Origin: Clostridia bacterium
GTDB lineage: Bacteria; Bacillota; Clostridia; Oscillospirales; CAG-272
Reading direction: 5' to 3'
Assembly: GCA_900768535.1 (NCBI GenBank)
Contig: CAAGDE010000029.1
Coordinates: forward strand, 1 to 31,856
DNA: 31,856 nucleotides
The notes under the pieces are model-generated. The model was not told where the DNA came from. It searched no databases and saw only the letters and a program-made list of their open reading frames with translations. The position numbers were made by a program, and so were the translations under genes. Shown in pieces: positions 17,108 to 24,388 of the stretch (positions within the stretch are counted from its first letter, which is position 1; every line of letters begins with the position of its first letter).

Positions 17108-17240
17108 AAGGTAGCGAACCAATCAGCTTGCTGATTGGCTGTCGGCGCAGCTTATGCTGTGTATACCGACCCGCATTCGCGTAGACCTTCCGGTCTCTCG
17201 CGCCGAGGTGAGCAATCGCCTCGGCAAAATTTTTTATTTC
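17108..17240 (+). ncRNA. Structured small RNA with four stem-loops
   Basis: Downstream of its own promoter the sequence folds as follows. Hairpin 1 is CCAATCAG-CTTG-CTGATTGG (17119-17138). Hairpin 2 has GTCGG...CCGAC closing CGCAGC-TTAT-GCTGTG (17141-17170). Hairpin 3 is CGCG-T-AGACC-TTCC-GGTCT-CT-CGCG (17178-17202). Hairpin 4 is CCGAGG...CCTCGG followed by AAAATTTTTT (17203-17234), an intrinsic terminator. No coding frame with a ribosome site is present. It may be a trans-acting or antisense RNA. Alternatively, since the host of hairpins sits between morphogenesis genes of a presumed ssDNA phage, it may be the complementary-strand origin or packaging signal, where an RNA polymerase site within hairpins has precedent (M13). 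The terminator end overlaps the 3' end of the 17234-17584 gene. Confidence 0.7.
17203..17240 (+). terminator. Terminator of the four-hairpin RNA
   Basis: CCGAGG (17203-17208) pairs with CCTCGG (17219-17224), extended by two inner pairs, followed by CAAAATTTTTTATTTCTTTTT. Confidence 0.75.
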
Positions 17241-17584
17241 TTTTTGGTATGTAAAACTGCACGGTGAGCATCATGGCTGGTCAGTTTGAATCGCTCTTTT
17301 CCTTCTGGAAACACACGCCGATCGTTGATCTTCAAATTCTTGCCGGACATCCGGTTTTTCGAAAACCTTTGATAATCAACTCCGGTTTCTTTTTCGAAAC
17401 CGTATTTCTTTTTATCCAACCGCATCAGAGCAGGATCCCGTTCCTTCTTGAATGATTTCAGCTTTGCAACGGAAACAAACCATCCGTTATCCTTCACGAC
17501 CACATAATTGCGTTCCAATTTTGGTTCAGGGTCAATATACTTTGTCCGTCCTCGATAAACCTTGCCGACATTGCTTTTTTCCAT
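17234..17584 (-). CDS. Element protein of unknown function, 116 aa
   Basis: Start at 17584 with ribosome site GGGAGGAAGG. The protein is soluble and basic, starting MEKSNVGKVYRGRTKYIDPE. It is rich in Lys/Arg/Tyr, with KERDPALMRLDKKKYGFEKE in the middle and no membrane segment or signal peptide. I do not recognise it. A short hairpin (GCCCGCAGTTGCGGGA) precedes its ribosome site. Its position between surface proteins and the ATPase suggests virion assembly or packaging, by context only. Confidence 0.6.
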   Translation of the reverse strand: MEKSNVGKVYRGRTKYIDPEPKLERNYVVVKDNGWFVSVAKLKSFKKERDPALMRLDKKKYGFEKETGVDYQRFSKNRMSGKNLKINDRRVFPEGKERFKLTSHDAHRAVLHTKKK

Positions 17585-17614
17585 ATCAATTCCTTCCTCC
17601 CGCAACTGCGGGCT

Positions 17615-17833
17615 TTATTTATATCCGCGATTCATAGATTCCCGGAAGAAATCCTCCCAGTAGCGGTCATCCTGTCCGGCATTGCGGTAGTGCCCCGCGC
17701 CGGACTTCTCCCTGCGACCACAGGACTTCCCGGCAGAGCGCGGCGCGCCTTTTGCAAACGGCTTCTTCCCCCGCGCACCGGCACGCAGTCCCTGCACAAA
17801 TGCATACTTTTCCTTCTTCGTATCGAATGCCAT
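17615..17833 (-). CDS. Small basic element protein, 72 aa
   Basis: Start at 17833 with an AAAGGAG site at good spacing. It is rich in Lys, Arg and Gly (GLRAGARGKKPFAKGAPRS), with an acidic, aromatic C-terminus (DDRYWEDFFRESMNRGYK). There is no membrane segment, so it is not a normal filamentous coat protein. The charge suggests nucleic-acid binding. An inverted repeat GGGCAG...CTGCCC lies just upstream in its leader. Confidence 0.6.
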   Translation of the reverse strand: MAFDTKKEKYAFVQGLRAGARGKKPFAKGAPRSAGKSCGRREKSGAGHYRNAGQDDRYWEDFFRESMNRGYK

Positions 17834-17894
17834 GTGTTTGATCTCCTTTCAGATCGGGCAGCCCGTCCTCTGGGACAGACTGCCCGGTTTCGGT

Positions 17895-18677
17895 TTATTT
17901 CGTCCATGCAATCTTTGCAAGGTCGATCTGGAATGCCGCATATGTGAAGTTTCCTCCGCCAGTAACTGCCGAAATAAACGACAAACTGCCCGTTCCACCG
18001 TTCAGATGTGCCACTTGCGTGGAATCGTCATACTTTGCCGAACGCAGCCATGGATATTGATCAACAACCTTATCCGAATTGAAAAACGCTTCCCAGATGT
18101 TCTTCTGCGTAAAGGTCGTGTTGTCGGCAGTCATATCGGGGGTCACCTCCAGATAATCGATCACATCCTGAACCGACAGCAAATAGCAATGGCGGGTGAT
18201 CTCGTCTCCATAAGTGGAAGTTGCAAGAGACCGTTTCCGGATCCGCATTCCCTCGGATGCCACAAGATAAGTCTCCAGATACACGGGGCTTCCCTCGTCC
18301 GCTTTGAACCATGCATCCTGCCGGAAGGTCTTGTCCACGATAGCTTTTCGCACATTGTTTGAAAGATGATTCCAATAAAAGGTTTCGTTGCAGTACTTAT
18401 CAACCGTACTTCCGGCATAAACATTCGCCACTGCGGCGGAAGAGGAATTAAACATCAGATAGGAATCACTGTACGTATTCAGTGACAGCACCTCAGCGAC
18501 CGTTCCGTCAACCTTCAGCACACGGTAGGGCATTCCGTCAATGGTGATCAAATCACCCTTGACCGGCATCTTGCTGTTCGTTGTCGCCGGCTTCACAAGC
18601 CCGGAAACGTTGCAAAGAAACGCCACCAGAAGCGACAGCGCCAGCACGCAGGCAAGCAGTTTTACAAACTTTTTCAT
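17895..18677 (-). CDS. Secreted DUF6273/lectin-fold-like protein
   Basis: Protein of 260 aa. The start overlaps the previous gene's stop (TCATGA), with AAGGAG upstream. A signal peptide or anchor lies at residues 1-28 (MKKFVKLLACVLALSLLVAF). The body has the DUF6273 pattern: FYWNHLSNNVRKAIVDKTF, then CYLLSVQDVIDYL, then PWLRSAKYDDSTQVAHLNGG and a C-terminal beta region ending in FQIDLAKIAWTK. DUF6273 is related to C-type-lectin/formylglycine-enzyme-like folds that bind diverse ligands on surfaces. In this context it could be a receptor-binding or surface-displayed protein of the particle. No reverse transcriptase or template repeat is nearby. Confidence 0.65.
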   Translation of the reverse strand: MKKFVKLLACVLALSLLVAFLCNVSGLVKPATTNSKMPVKGDLITIDGMPYRVLKVDGTVAEVLSLNTYSDSYLMFNSSSAAVANVYAGSTVDKYCNETFYWNHLSNNVRKAIVDKTFRQDAWFKADEGSPVYLETYLVASEGMRIRKRSLATSTYGDEITRHCYLLSVQDVIDYLEVTPDMTADNTTFTQKNIWEAFFNSDKVVDQYPWLRSAKYDDSTQVAHLNGGTGSLSFISAVTGGGNFTYAAFQIDLAKIAWTK

Positions 18678-20578
18678 GATTGTTTCTCCTTTTTCTTTTT
18701 TATCTTTTTCTTTTTCGGCTTTTTCCGCCTCGGCGCTTTCTTTTTCCGGCTGGCTTTCCACGTCCGGAATTGTTTCTGCGCCGACCGGAAACCCTTCGTC
18801 AGCCCGCGACCGATTGCCCCGAACAGCTTGCCGAACCCGCCGAACAGCCGCACAGCGAGGATCAGCAAAACGATGACCAGAATCACGGCAACCGCCTTCA
18901 AAAGCGTCTTCCAAAAGCTCGTGTCGGAAGGCTTTGCATTCGGGTCGCTCTGCCCGGGAGCCGGAATCCCGCCGGTAACGTCAATCGGACTTGCGGACAC
19001 CGGAACAACCGACAGCTTGTTTTCCTTGTTCCGGTAGTGCAGCTCCAGCACATCGAACTCCTCAAAGACCGTCTTTTCGAAATAATAGCTGTTGCCGACA
19101 GGAACCTCATCGAAATAATCCAGGATTGCATCACGGTCAAGCGTTCCCGCTTCGGTGATTTTTGCGGACACGCAATCACGGACGGCGAAATGCATCACGT
19201 AAGTATAGTCATTTTTCGCATTCAGCGCAAAGCCTTTCAATGCCTCCGCATCGGCTTCGGTTACCTTGAATGTTTCGGATATCTTACTCACACTCAGGGA
19301 TTTCGCCTCGGATGCCGTAATCCTTTGGAGCATATCAAACGAAACCGCTCCGGGATCCTCTTTTCCCTTGAACCAATTCCGCACCGACTCCCACCATGAA
19401 ACATAAGGCTTCACCGTTCCGATATCGTCCTTGGTAATGGTGTAATTTTTTTGCGTCCGGCTCAAAGCATTCCTTCCGGCAGACCGGTAGAATTCCGCAA
19501 ATTCGGCAGAAGGCAGTCCGGTAACATCGCAATTATTCTTGCGGAACATGTTCAGATACGTAAAATACGGGATGGTCGTCACAACAGAGTTCTTTGGCAG
19601 ATACGGCTTGCAGGAAGGAGTGGCATATCGGTATACAGAGGGTCCTGACCCGATCGAACGACTGTAATTCCAGAAATAAATATCCGACTTGTCGACCGTT
19701 GAATCCTTATACAGGTTCAGCAGCGCATCACTGTCTGTCATCATTCCGTTTACGGTTGCCTCTGTATAGCATCCCTTCACGGCTTCCAAGCCCTTCAGGG
19801 AGGCATCGTTCAGGTTCCCGTACTTCACCACCACCCACTCCGGCACCGAAAAATACACGCCAAAAACCTCATCGTACTTTCGGACATCAGCCGAAGGAGC
19901 CTCCTTTTCGGAGTAATACGTCACCGGATGCAGCTCCAGCTCCACCACGTCCAGCTTGTCGGCGATGCACCGCAGGGTGGAATAGTCATTGCTGTTGCAG
20001 CCCTTGTGGTAGCCGGTGAAGGTGAACGAGCCGCCGCCATACCGGTAATCCGTTGCGTTGCTGTCGCCGGGGCGCAGGATTTCCACGCCGCTGATGCGGT
20101 ACTGCCGCGCGGCTTTGTTCAGCATCGGGGCGATTGCCTCCGCGCCCTCCACCTTTACCTTGAGAAAGACGTTTTCCCTGCCGGAGCCGGTCGAGCGGGA
20201 CAGCACCGTCAGCCGGTACTTGATATAGGAGGTCACCCCGCCGGCGTTGAGCTCATAGGCAAGCTGGACGGCGTTTTTGTCCCCGGTCACCGCCTTTCCG
20301 CAGGGGTTGTACAGGTAGAGGTACAACCCGTATTCCGAATAATCCCCGTTCGACTTATAGCCGAACTCCAGAAATTTGATGATCTCCACCCGGTCGTCCG
20401 CCGCATTTGCGGGGTACTTCGCAAGGTCTACACCCATGACGTTCAGATCGTCCACCACATCGGACGCGTCCATTTCCTCCATACCTGCGGCAGAGGCGGG
20501 GACGGAGAACACCGCAAACAGCGGCAGGAGCATCCACAGGCAGAGCAGCAAGGACAGCAACCGTCTTTTTTTCGTCAT
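18674..20578 (-). CDS. Large surface protein with C-terminal anchor, possible pIII-like adsorption protein
   Basis: Protein of 634 aa. A signal peptide lies at residues 1-30 (ends FSVPASA). The large extracellular region is rich in Tyr, Ser and Asn, with few cysteines. There is a Pro/Gly linker near 530-545, one membrane helix at about 555-578 (LLKAVAVILVIVLLILAVRL), and a 56-residue cytoplasmic tail dominated by Lys/Arg. This signal-ectodomain-anchor layout is that of pIII-type filamentous-phage adsorption proteins, although pIII lacks such a long basic tail. The tail could contact DNA or the ATPase. The start is 4 bases after the preceding stop, so translation is likely coupled. No recognised domain is evident. 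Confidence 0.65.
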   Translation of the reverse strand: MTKKRRLLSLLLCLWMLLPLFAVFSVPASAAGMEEMDASDVVDDLNVMGVDLAKYPANAADDRVEIIKFLEFGYKSNGDYSEYGLYLYLYNPCGKAVTGDKNAVQLAYELNAGGVTSYIKYRLTVLSRSTGSGRENVFLKVKVEGAEAIAPMLNKAARQYRISGVEILRPGDSNATDYRYGGGSFTFTGYHKGCNSNDYSTLRCIADKLDVVELELHPVTYYSEKEAPSADVRKYDEVFGVYFSVPEWVVVKYGNLNDASLKGLEAVKGCYTEATVNGMMTDSDALLNLYKDSTVDKSDIYFWNYSRSIGSGPSVYRYATPSCKPYLPKNSVVTTIPYFTYLNMFRKNNCDVTGLPSAEFAEFYRSAGRNALSRTQKNYTITKDDIGTVKPYVSWWESVRNWFKGKEDPGAVSFDMLQRITASEAKSLSVSKISETFKVTEADAEALKGFALNAKNDYTYVMHFAVRDCVSAKITEAGTLDRDAILDYFDEVPVGNSYYFEKTVFEEFDVLELHYRNKENKLSVVPVSASPIDVTGGIPAPGQSDPNAKPSDTSFWKTLLKAVAVILVIVLLILAVRLFGGFGKLFGAIGRGLTKGFRSAQKQFRTWKASRKKKAPRRKKPKKKKIKKKKEKQS

Positions 20579-20582
20579 GCCG

Positions 20583-21197
20583 TCACCCCACGATCTCCGA
20601 GATCTGGAAGGGCATACTGTCGCGGATGTAATGGCAGATTTCGGTATACTTTGCCAGCTTTGCCGCACTGTCTCCGGATGGAATCGATCCTATCAGAAAC
20701 CGGAACACAACCGTCCCGTTTGCGTCCGTTTCAAAATCGTAAAAATATCCGACCTTCATGCCGCCCTGCACGAGCAGGTTGTGCCCGAAGCCCTCGCCCT
20801 CCTGCGGGATGTTCAGTGCATAGGTGTAGCTGAAAGTCAGCCCGTTGGTGTTCACAAAGGACTGATGATCCGTTTCCGCAAAGTTGAACGCAATCGAATA
20901 TTTCGTGTTCGGCTTCAGCTCATCGGAGTACACCATATACGCGACCTTCCCGGAGGTCGTATTTTCCCGATATCCGTATTTCGCCGTTGCGTTGGTCACA
21001 ACGGTCTTCCGCTTGACTTCTTCAACCGGCTCTGTCGGCTTTTCGGTGGTATCCCCACCGGGATCCTCCACCGTTGCCGAGGTCTGACCGCCACCGCCGC
21101 CTCCGGTCGACCCCTTTCCAAGCCAGACCGCCGCGCCGATCAGCACGCCGACGGCAAGAAGCGCCGCCACCATCGCGACCCATGTATTTTGTTTCAT
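20583..21197 (-). CDS. Signal-anchored extracellular protein with Gly linker
   Basis: Protein of 204 aa, start at 21197 with AGAGGA upstream; the longer frame has no ribosome site. The N-terminal helix (WVAMVAALLAVGVLIGAAVW) is followed by GKGSTGGGGGG and a Glu/Pro/Thr-rich stalk. A beta-rich domain with VAYMVYSDELKPNTKYSIAF and TFSYTYALNIPQEGEGFG follows. It probably stands on the outer face of the membrane on a flexible stalk. Glycine linkers of this type also separate pIII domains, but there is no homology I can assert. It lies between two other exported proteins in one operon. Confidence 0.65.
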   Translation of the reverse strand: MKQNTWVAMVAALLAVGVLIGAAVWLGKGSTGGGGGGQTSATVEDPGGDTTEKPTEPVEEVKRKTVVTNATAKYGYRENTTSGKVAYMVYSDELKPNTKYSIAFNFAETDHQSFVNTNGLTFSYTYALNIPQEGEGFGHNLLVQGGMKVGYFYDFETDANGTVVFRFLIGSIPSGDSAAKLAKYTEICHYIRDSMPFQISEIVG

Positions 21198-21258
21198 ATC
21201 GTCCTCTCTTTCTGAAAACAGCGGGACAGTTTCCCGCCCCGCCGCAGCGTGTAATGGT

Positions 21259-21828
21259 TTACTTCGTGTAGAATTCGCCCGCCGTCTTGCCTTCCACCAG
21301 CACCGGGTGAAGTGTCTTACCAAGCATATTCACGCCGTTGCCAACGTAAAAGCCGATCACAACGGTGGTTTCCTGGCTGACGGTAAAGGTAGTCTGTCCG
21401 GCTTCGCTGTACTCATCGGCACCGACCATGGCATAAACGCCCAGGGTGTTTGCCTGCGCCTTCTCATAGCCGGAGATCGTGTAAGTGCCCGGCTTCAGCG
21501 TGATGCTTGCAAAAGCCACCTTCTGCACGGTCACGTTCGTCTCGGCATTGTAATTGTTCTTGCCGGAGAGCACGATCCGCCCGTCATCCTTGACCTTGTA
21601 GGTCACGCCGTACTTGGTCGAGCCTTCCATGACGCCGCTTTTGTTCTTCTCCACCGTGTAATTCTCCACGGTCAGGAGATTGGCGGGGTTGCGGTCACCG
21701 CGAAGGCGGGTGACGATGTCATAACTTCCGTCCGTCCAGCGGGCGATTGCGGTCAGTGCGCCGACCGACAGGGCAACGCACAGCAGCACCGTTCCCAGGC
21801 GCCGCAAAAAGCTTTTTCTGATTCTCAT
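21259..21828 (-). CDS. Secreted protein, 189 aa
   Basis: Start at 21828 with AGAGGAG nine bases upstream. The N-terminus MRIRKSFLRRLGTVLLCVAL plus SVGALTA is an export signal or anchor. The mature part is beta-rich: GVTYKVKDDGRIVLSG, ITLKPGTYTISGYEKA and TTVVIGFYVGNGVNM, resembling carbohydrate-binding or jelly-roll style repeats. It is the first gene after the terminator at 21943-21978 and so may begin a separate surface-protein transcript. The family is not recognised. Confidence 0.65.
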   Translation of the reverse strand: MRIRKSFLRRLGTVLLCVALSVGALTAIARWTDGSYDIVTRLRGDRNPANLLTVENYTVEKNKSGVMEGSTKYGVTYKVKDDGRIVLSGKNNYNAETNVTVQKVAFASITLKPGTYTISGYEKAQANTLGVYAMVGADEYSEAGQTTFTVSQETTVVIGFYVGNGVNMLGKTLHPVLVEGKTAGEFYTK

Positions 21829-21942
21829 TTCTGTTTTCTCCTCTCTGTTCTTTGGGTTTGATTGGTCATTCTATTCCTGCGGGATTTCCGGTCGGCTCCC
21901 GCGCCCGTGTCCGTGCAATCAAGCGGCACCACCTCTCTTATC

Positions 21943-21978
21943 AAAAAATAGAGCCACCGCCCCGAAGGGTGGTGGCTC
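21943..21978 (-). terminator. Intrinsic terminator between replication and surface genes
   Basis: On the minus strand GAGCCACCACCC-TTCG-GGGCGGTGGCTC (21978-21951) is a 12-bp stem with one mismatch, followed by TATTTTTT. It would limit readthrough from the ssDNA-binding/zinc-ribbon genes into the surface genes, comparable to the central terminator of filamentous phages. Confidence 0.85.
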
Positions 21979-21988
21979 ATTGGCTCTG

Positions 21989-22123
21989 TCAGATTTCAAT
22001 TGTTTTCTGCGCCCGGCAGATTTTACAGTACGGGAATAGCGTCCCGGTCGTTTCCGGCGAGACAAACAACAGCAGCTTTCCGCATCCCGGACAGAACACC
22101 GCAACCGGTCGGCTTGCGCTCAT
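21989..22123 (-). CDS. 44-aa zinc-ribbon protein
   Basis: Starts MSASRPVAVFCPGCGKLLLF, followed by a second CxxC pair in LFPYCKICRAQ, making a compact zinc ribbon. The ATG overlaps the stop of the upstream gene (ATGA), so translation is coupled. It resembles Com-like or KTR-type small phage zinc proteins. The terminator follows 10 bases after its stop. A regulatory, nucleic-acid-binding role is inferred. Confidence 0.65.
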   Translation of the reverse strand: MSASRPVAVFCPGCGKLLLFVSPETTGTLFPYCKICRAQKTIEI

Positions 22124-22383
22124 CCGCGCAGAACAAGCGGCTGTTCGTGCGGCAGAATGTCAAGCCGGGCAATGTTTCCGGTCGGAAAGGTTGTCACCAC
22201 GTCCACCATCGTGTCGGCGGGCAGGGCGGACGCGCAAGCGGACTTGTCCACAAAAATCCGGTCGCATTCCAACTCCCCGTTGTTGTCGATGTAAAGCATC
22301 GAAACGAAATACCCATTATAGGGTTTCCCGCTCTTCTTTCCAACGCCCTGTCTCTCTGTCATCTTCAAAATCTGTGCCTTCAT
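22120..22383 (-). CDS. Gene V-like ssDNA-binding protein
   Basis: Protein of 87 aa, start at 22383 with AAAGGAG upstream; the longer open frame lacks a ribosome site. The pattern GKKSGKPYNGYFVSMLYID near residues 15-33 parallels the (R/K)QGKPYSLNEQLCYVD segment of the M13 gene V protein, which is also 87 aa. The rest is beta-rich (VDVVTTFPTGNIARLDILP), as expected for an OB-like ssDNA-binding fold. Such proteins coat newly made viral strands before export. The gene follows rep and has its own promoter module at 22451-22528. Resemblance was judged by eye. Confidence 0.65.
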   Translation of the reverse strand: MKAQILKMTERQGVGKKSGKPYNGYFVSMLYIDNNGELECDRIFVDKSACASALPADTMVDVVTTFPTGNIARLDILPHEQPLVLRG

Positions 22384-22450
22384 GTTTCTGTTCTCCTTTT
22401 CGTTTTGTTTATTTGATTCAGGCAATTCCCGTGCGCATCGGGTTGTCTAT

Positions 22451-22528
22451 ATCATACCATATTTTTTCGCTCCTGGTGGTATGAACCATTCCATTTGCAA
22501 ATTTTATTATTAATAAATTGTAAATCTT
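22451..22528 (-). promoter_or_regulatory. Promoter module A (upstream of ssDNA-binding gene)
   Basis: The -10 TATGAT is at 22456-22451 (minus strand), preceded by GCGAAAAAATATGG. A palindrome-like site TGGTATGAACCATTCCA (22477-22493) is centred near -41, and a far-upstream AAGATTTACA is at 22528-22519. The same elements occur at nearly identical spacing at 24298-24376. There is no good -35, so activation by a protein bound at the palindrome is likely. Confidence 0.65.
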
Positions 22529-22541
22529 GACTGTTTACGGG

Positions 22542-24125
22542 TCAATACGGCAGTTCATCATCCTCCACCACTTCCGTTTTCGGAGGTTCTTCCTCTGCCG
22601 TCTTCGGCTTAATGACCCCTCGGTACTGCCGTGCTTTCCGGCGTTGGATCGCTTCGTAGCCGCGGGAGGAGAGGATCGCAGGCGAACCGTCAGAAGCGGG
22701 CGCGAAGCCGTAGAAATCATTATCATTGAGGGCACACAGCGCGTCACTCACGTCCTCTGAAAAGCGGCGCGATTCCAGCGACTGCCGGGCAATGATGTTG
22801 TACCGCGCAATGTCGGACTGCAGCTGGAATCGCGAGCGCCGCAGGTCGGTCTTCCGGTCGTACTCCCGCCACAAGTCCAGCGTCCCCTTGTCGGTAAAGG
22901 GTATCCGGCAGGTGTGAATCCGCCGCCACCAATCGCACATCACGCGATCCTTGCCCTTGCCGTCCGCGTCCTCCCGGTCGGCAACAAAGCAGATCGTCTC
23001 CGATGTCAGGTAGTCGAGAAATTCCGGGGAGAGACTGACCAGCTTCATCAGCTTCTCCAGCGCGGGGTCGCCGTCATAGTGATAGACCATGCCGGAAAGG
23101 AACTGCTCCCCGACTGACGCGTAAAACCGCCGCTTGGTCTGAAACTCCACGTTCATAATCAGCGTCACCGGCGGCAGAACCGAGGACAGCTCCTTTTCCA
23201 GAAATTCGTTGTTGTCGCTGTTGACATATCCGGTGTCCAGATCCCGCCGGAATTTCTCCCGCAGATCGTCATTCTTCCCGTTCTCGATGTACCACTGCAT
23301 CCTGCCGACCAGAAGCCCTGTCCGGTAGGAATGCCGCTCGTAAGCCGTCCGGTACACATACGCGTCATACTGCGAGATCAGACCGTTCTCCAGCCAGCGC
23401 TCGATGAAAAACGGCTTGTAATTCTTTTCCACCACCTCCTGCGACTTGTTGTAGCACCGGAAGAAGATCGCGTTGGATTTCTTCTGCCCGAGCGCGAAGT
23501 AGTCCAGGCGGATGTCTTTACCGAAACGGAACACCTTCTGCCCGATGCCGAAGTTCGTCCGCAGATGCTGCAGCAACCTGTCATCGGCAAAGAAGCGGTA
23601 GGGATTTTGAATCAGGTTCGTATGGTAAGCATAGTCAATCCGGTTTTCCCGCACCGCGCCGACCTCCAAGCCGAAGCTGTCAAAAAGAATCTTCACCGCC
23701 GCGAAGGATTTCAGGATCGCGCCGCTGACCCCGTCCAGCACCAAGGACCGCGACCGCAGCTGCACCACCACGCGCGGCGTGTCCGCGTTGGGAAGATAGC
23801 GACCGATGAAGATGTCAAACGTTTCGTTCAGTCGTAGCTGAAACTCGTAGATCGAGAAGCCGGTCGGCATCACCTCCAGATCGCAGAACAGGACATTCTC
23901 GCCGGGGTTCGTCATCTTCTGCTTCTTCAGCCGGGATAATTCCGCGATCAGCTCCTTCAGCCCCGGCGAAGAGTTCTCGTTGCAGTCCCCGGCAATCGAC
24001 ACCGAATAATACAGCGTGTCAATGTGCGGGAGGACTGCCTTGTCTTTCAGGAAAAACCAATGCTTTCGTTCCTCTGGGGTAAATTCCGAGAGGGCGGAAT
24101 AGCGTTCAGGCAAGAATTTATGCAC
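22542..24125 (-). CDS. Rep_trans-like rolling-circle replication initiator
   Basis: Protein of 527 aa, GTG start at 24125 with AAAGGAG six bases upstream. Motifs like those of Rep_trans/RstA replication initiation factors are seen: ENRIDYAYH (like (T)RxDhAxD) near residue 160, and IFFRCYNKSQEVVEKNY (like lRhYdKxxE) near residue 220. The opening HIDTLYYSVSI also fits the family. The C-terminal third is an unassigned charged region. It would nick a double-strand origin and start rolling-circle replication; candidate origin hairpins lie in its own leader. Length exceeds typical Rep_trans (300-400 aa). The call is by motif resemblance only. Confidence 0.65.
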   Translation of the reverse strand: MHKFLPERYSALSEFTPEERKHWFFLKDKAVLPHIDTLYYSVSIAGDCNENSSPGLKELIAELSRLKKQKMTNPGENVLFCDLEVMPTGFSIYEFQLRLNETFDIFIGRYLPNADTPRVVVQLRSRSLVLDGVSGAILKSFAAVKILFDSFGLEVGAVRENRIDYAYHTNLIQNPYRFFADDRLLQHLRTNFGIGQKVFRFGKDIRLDYFALGQKKSNAIFFRCYNKSQEVVEKNYKPFFIERWLENGLISQYDAYVYRTAYERHSYRTGLLVGRMQWYIENGKNDDLREKFRRDLDTGYVNSDNNEFLEKELSSVLPPVTLIMNVEFQTKRRFYASVGEQFLSGMVYHYDGDPALEKLMKLVSLSPEFLDYLTSETICFVADREDADGKGKDRVMCDWWRRIHTCRIPFTDKGTLDLWREYDRKTDLRRSRFQLQSDIARYNIIARQSLESRRFSEDVSDALCALNDNDFYGFAPASDGSPAILSSRGYEAIQRRKARQYRGVIKPKTAEEEPPKTEVVEDDELPY

Positions 24126-24142
24126 GAAAAACTCCTTTCAAA

Positions 24143-24167
24143 TGTCGTCAGATGCGAGCTGACGACA
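24143..24167. promoter_or_regulatory. Hairpin in the rep leader
   Basis: TGTCGTCAG (24143-24151) and CTGACGACA (24159-24167) form a perfect 9-bp stem with a 7-base loop, six bases upstream of the rep ribosome site. It could be an attenuator, a Rep-binding site or part of the origin. Confidence 0.6.
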
Positions 24168-24215
24168 CGATGTCTATAATAAGATGAAGTCATTTTCGAA
24201 AAAATGGATTATGTA

Positions 24216-24240
24216 GGGGGCGTATTACAGAGCCGCCCCC
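24216..24240. other. Candidate replication origin hairpin with TATTAC loop
   Basis: GGGGGCG (24216-24222) and CGCCCCC (24234-24240) form a 7-bp GC stem whose loop TATTACAGAGC starts with TATTAC. No T-tract follows on either strand, so it is not a terminator. GC stems with TATTAC-type loops are nicking sites for several HUH initiators; here the idea is inference from position next to rep. Confidence 0.45.
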
Positions 24241-24297
24241 TCGGCGGGATCCGTGCGATTTTTCCGCAGGATACCGCCGCAAGGGATAGGTACTTTT

Positions 24298-24376
24298 ATC
24301 ATACCACATTTTTTCGCCGCTGGTGGAACGGTTCGTTCCAAACGCAAAATTTCTTTGTTACCAAAGTGTAAATCTT
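24298..24376 (-). promoter_or_regulatory. Promoter module B (upstream of rep)
   Basis: The -10 TATGAT is at 24303-24298 and GCGAAAAAATGTGG precedes it. The palindrome TGGAACGGTTCGTTCCA (24324-24340) is perfect over 7 bp per arm, and AAGATTTACA is at 24376-24367. It is colinear with module A, with one single-base gap. Transcription would start near 24290, giving a 165-base rep leader with both hairpins. Confidence 0.65.
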
Positions 24377-24388
24377 TTCGGGGCACCG

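Noticed and set aside
17895..18677. Diversity-generating retroelement acting on the lectin-fold protein
   Set aside because: No reverse transcriptase and no template repeat in the window.
21919..22104. 61-aa Arg/Cys-rich frame
   Set aside because: Overlaps the better supported 44-aa zinc-ribbon gene and the terminator, and has no ribosome site.
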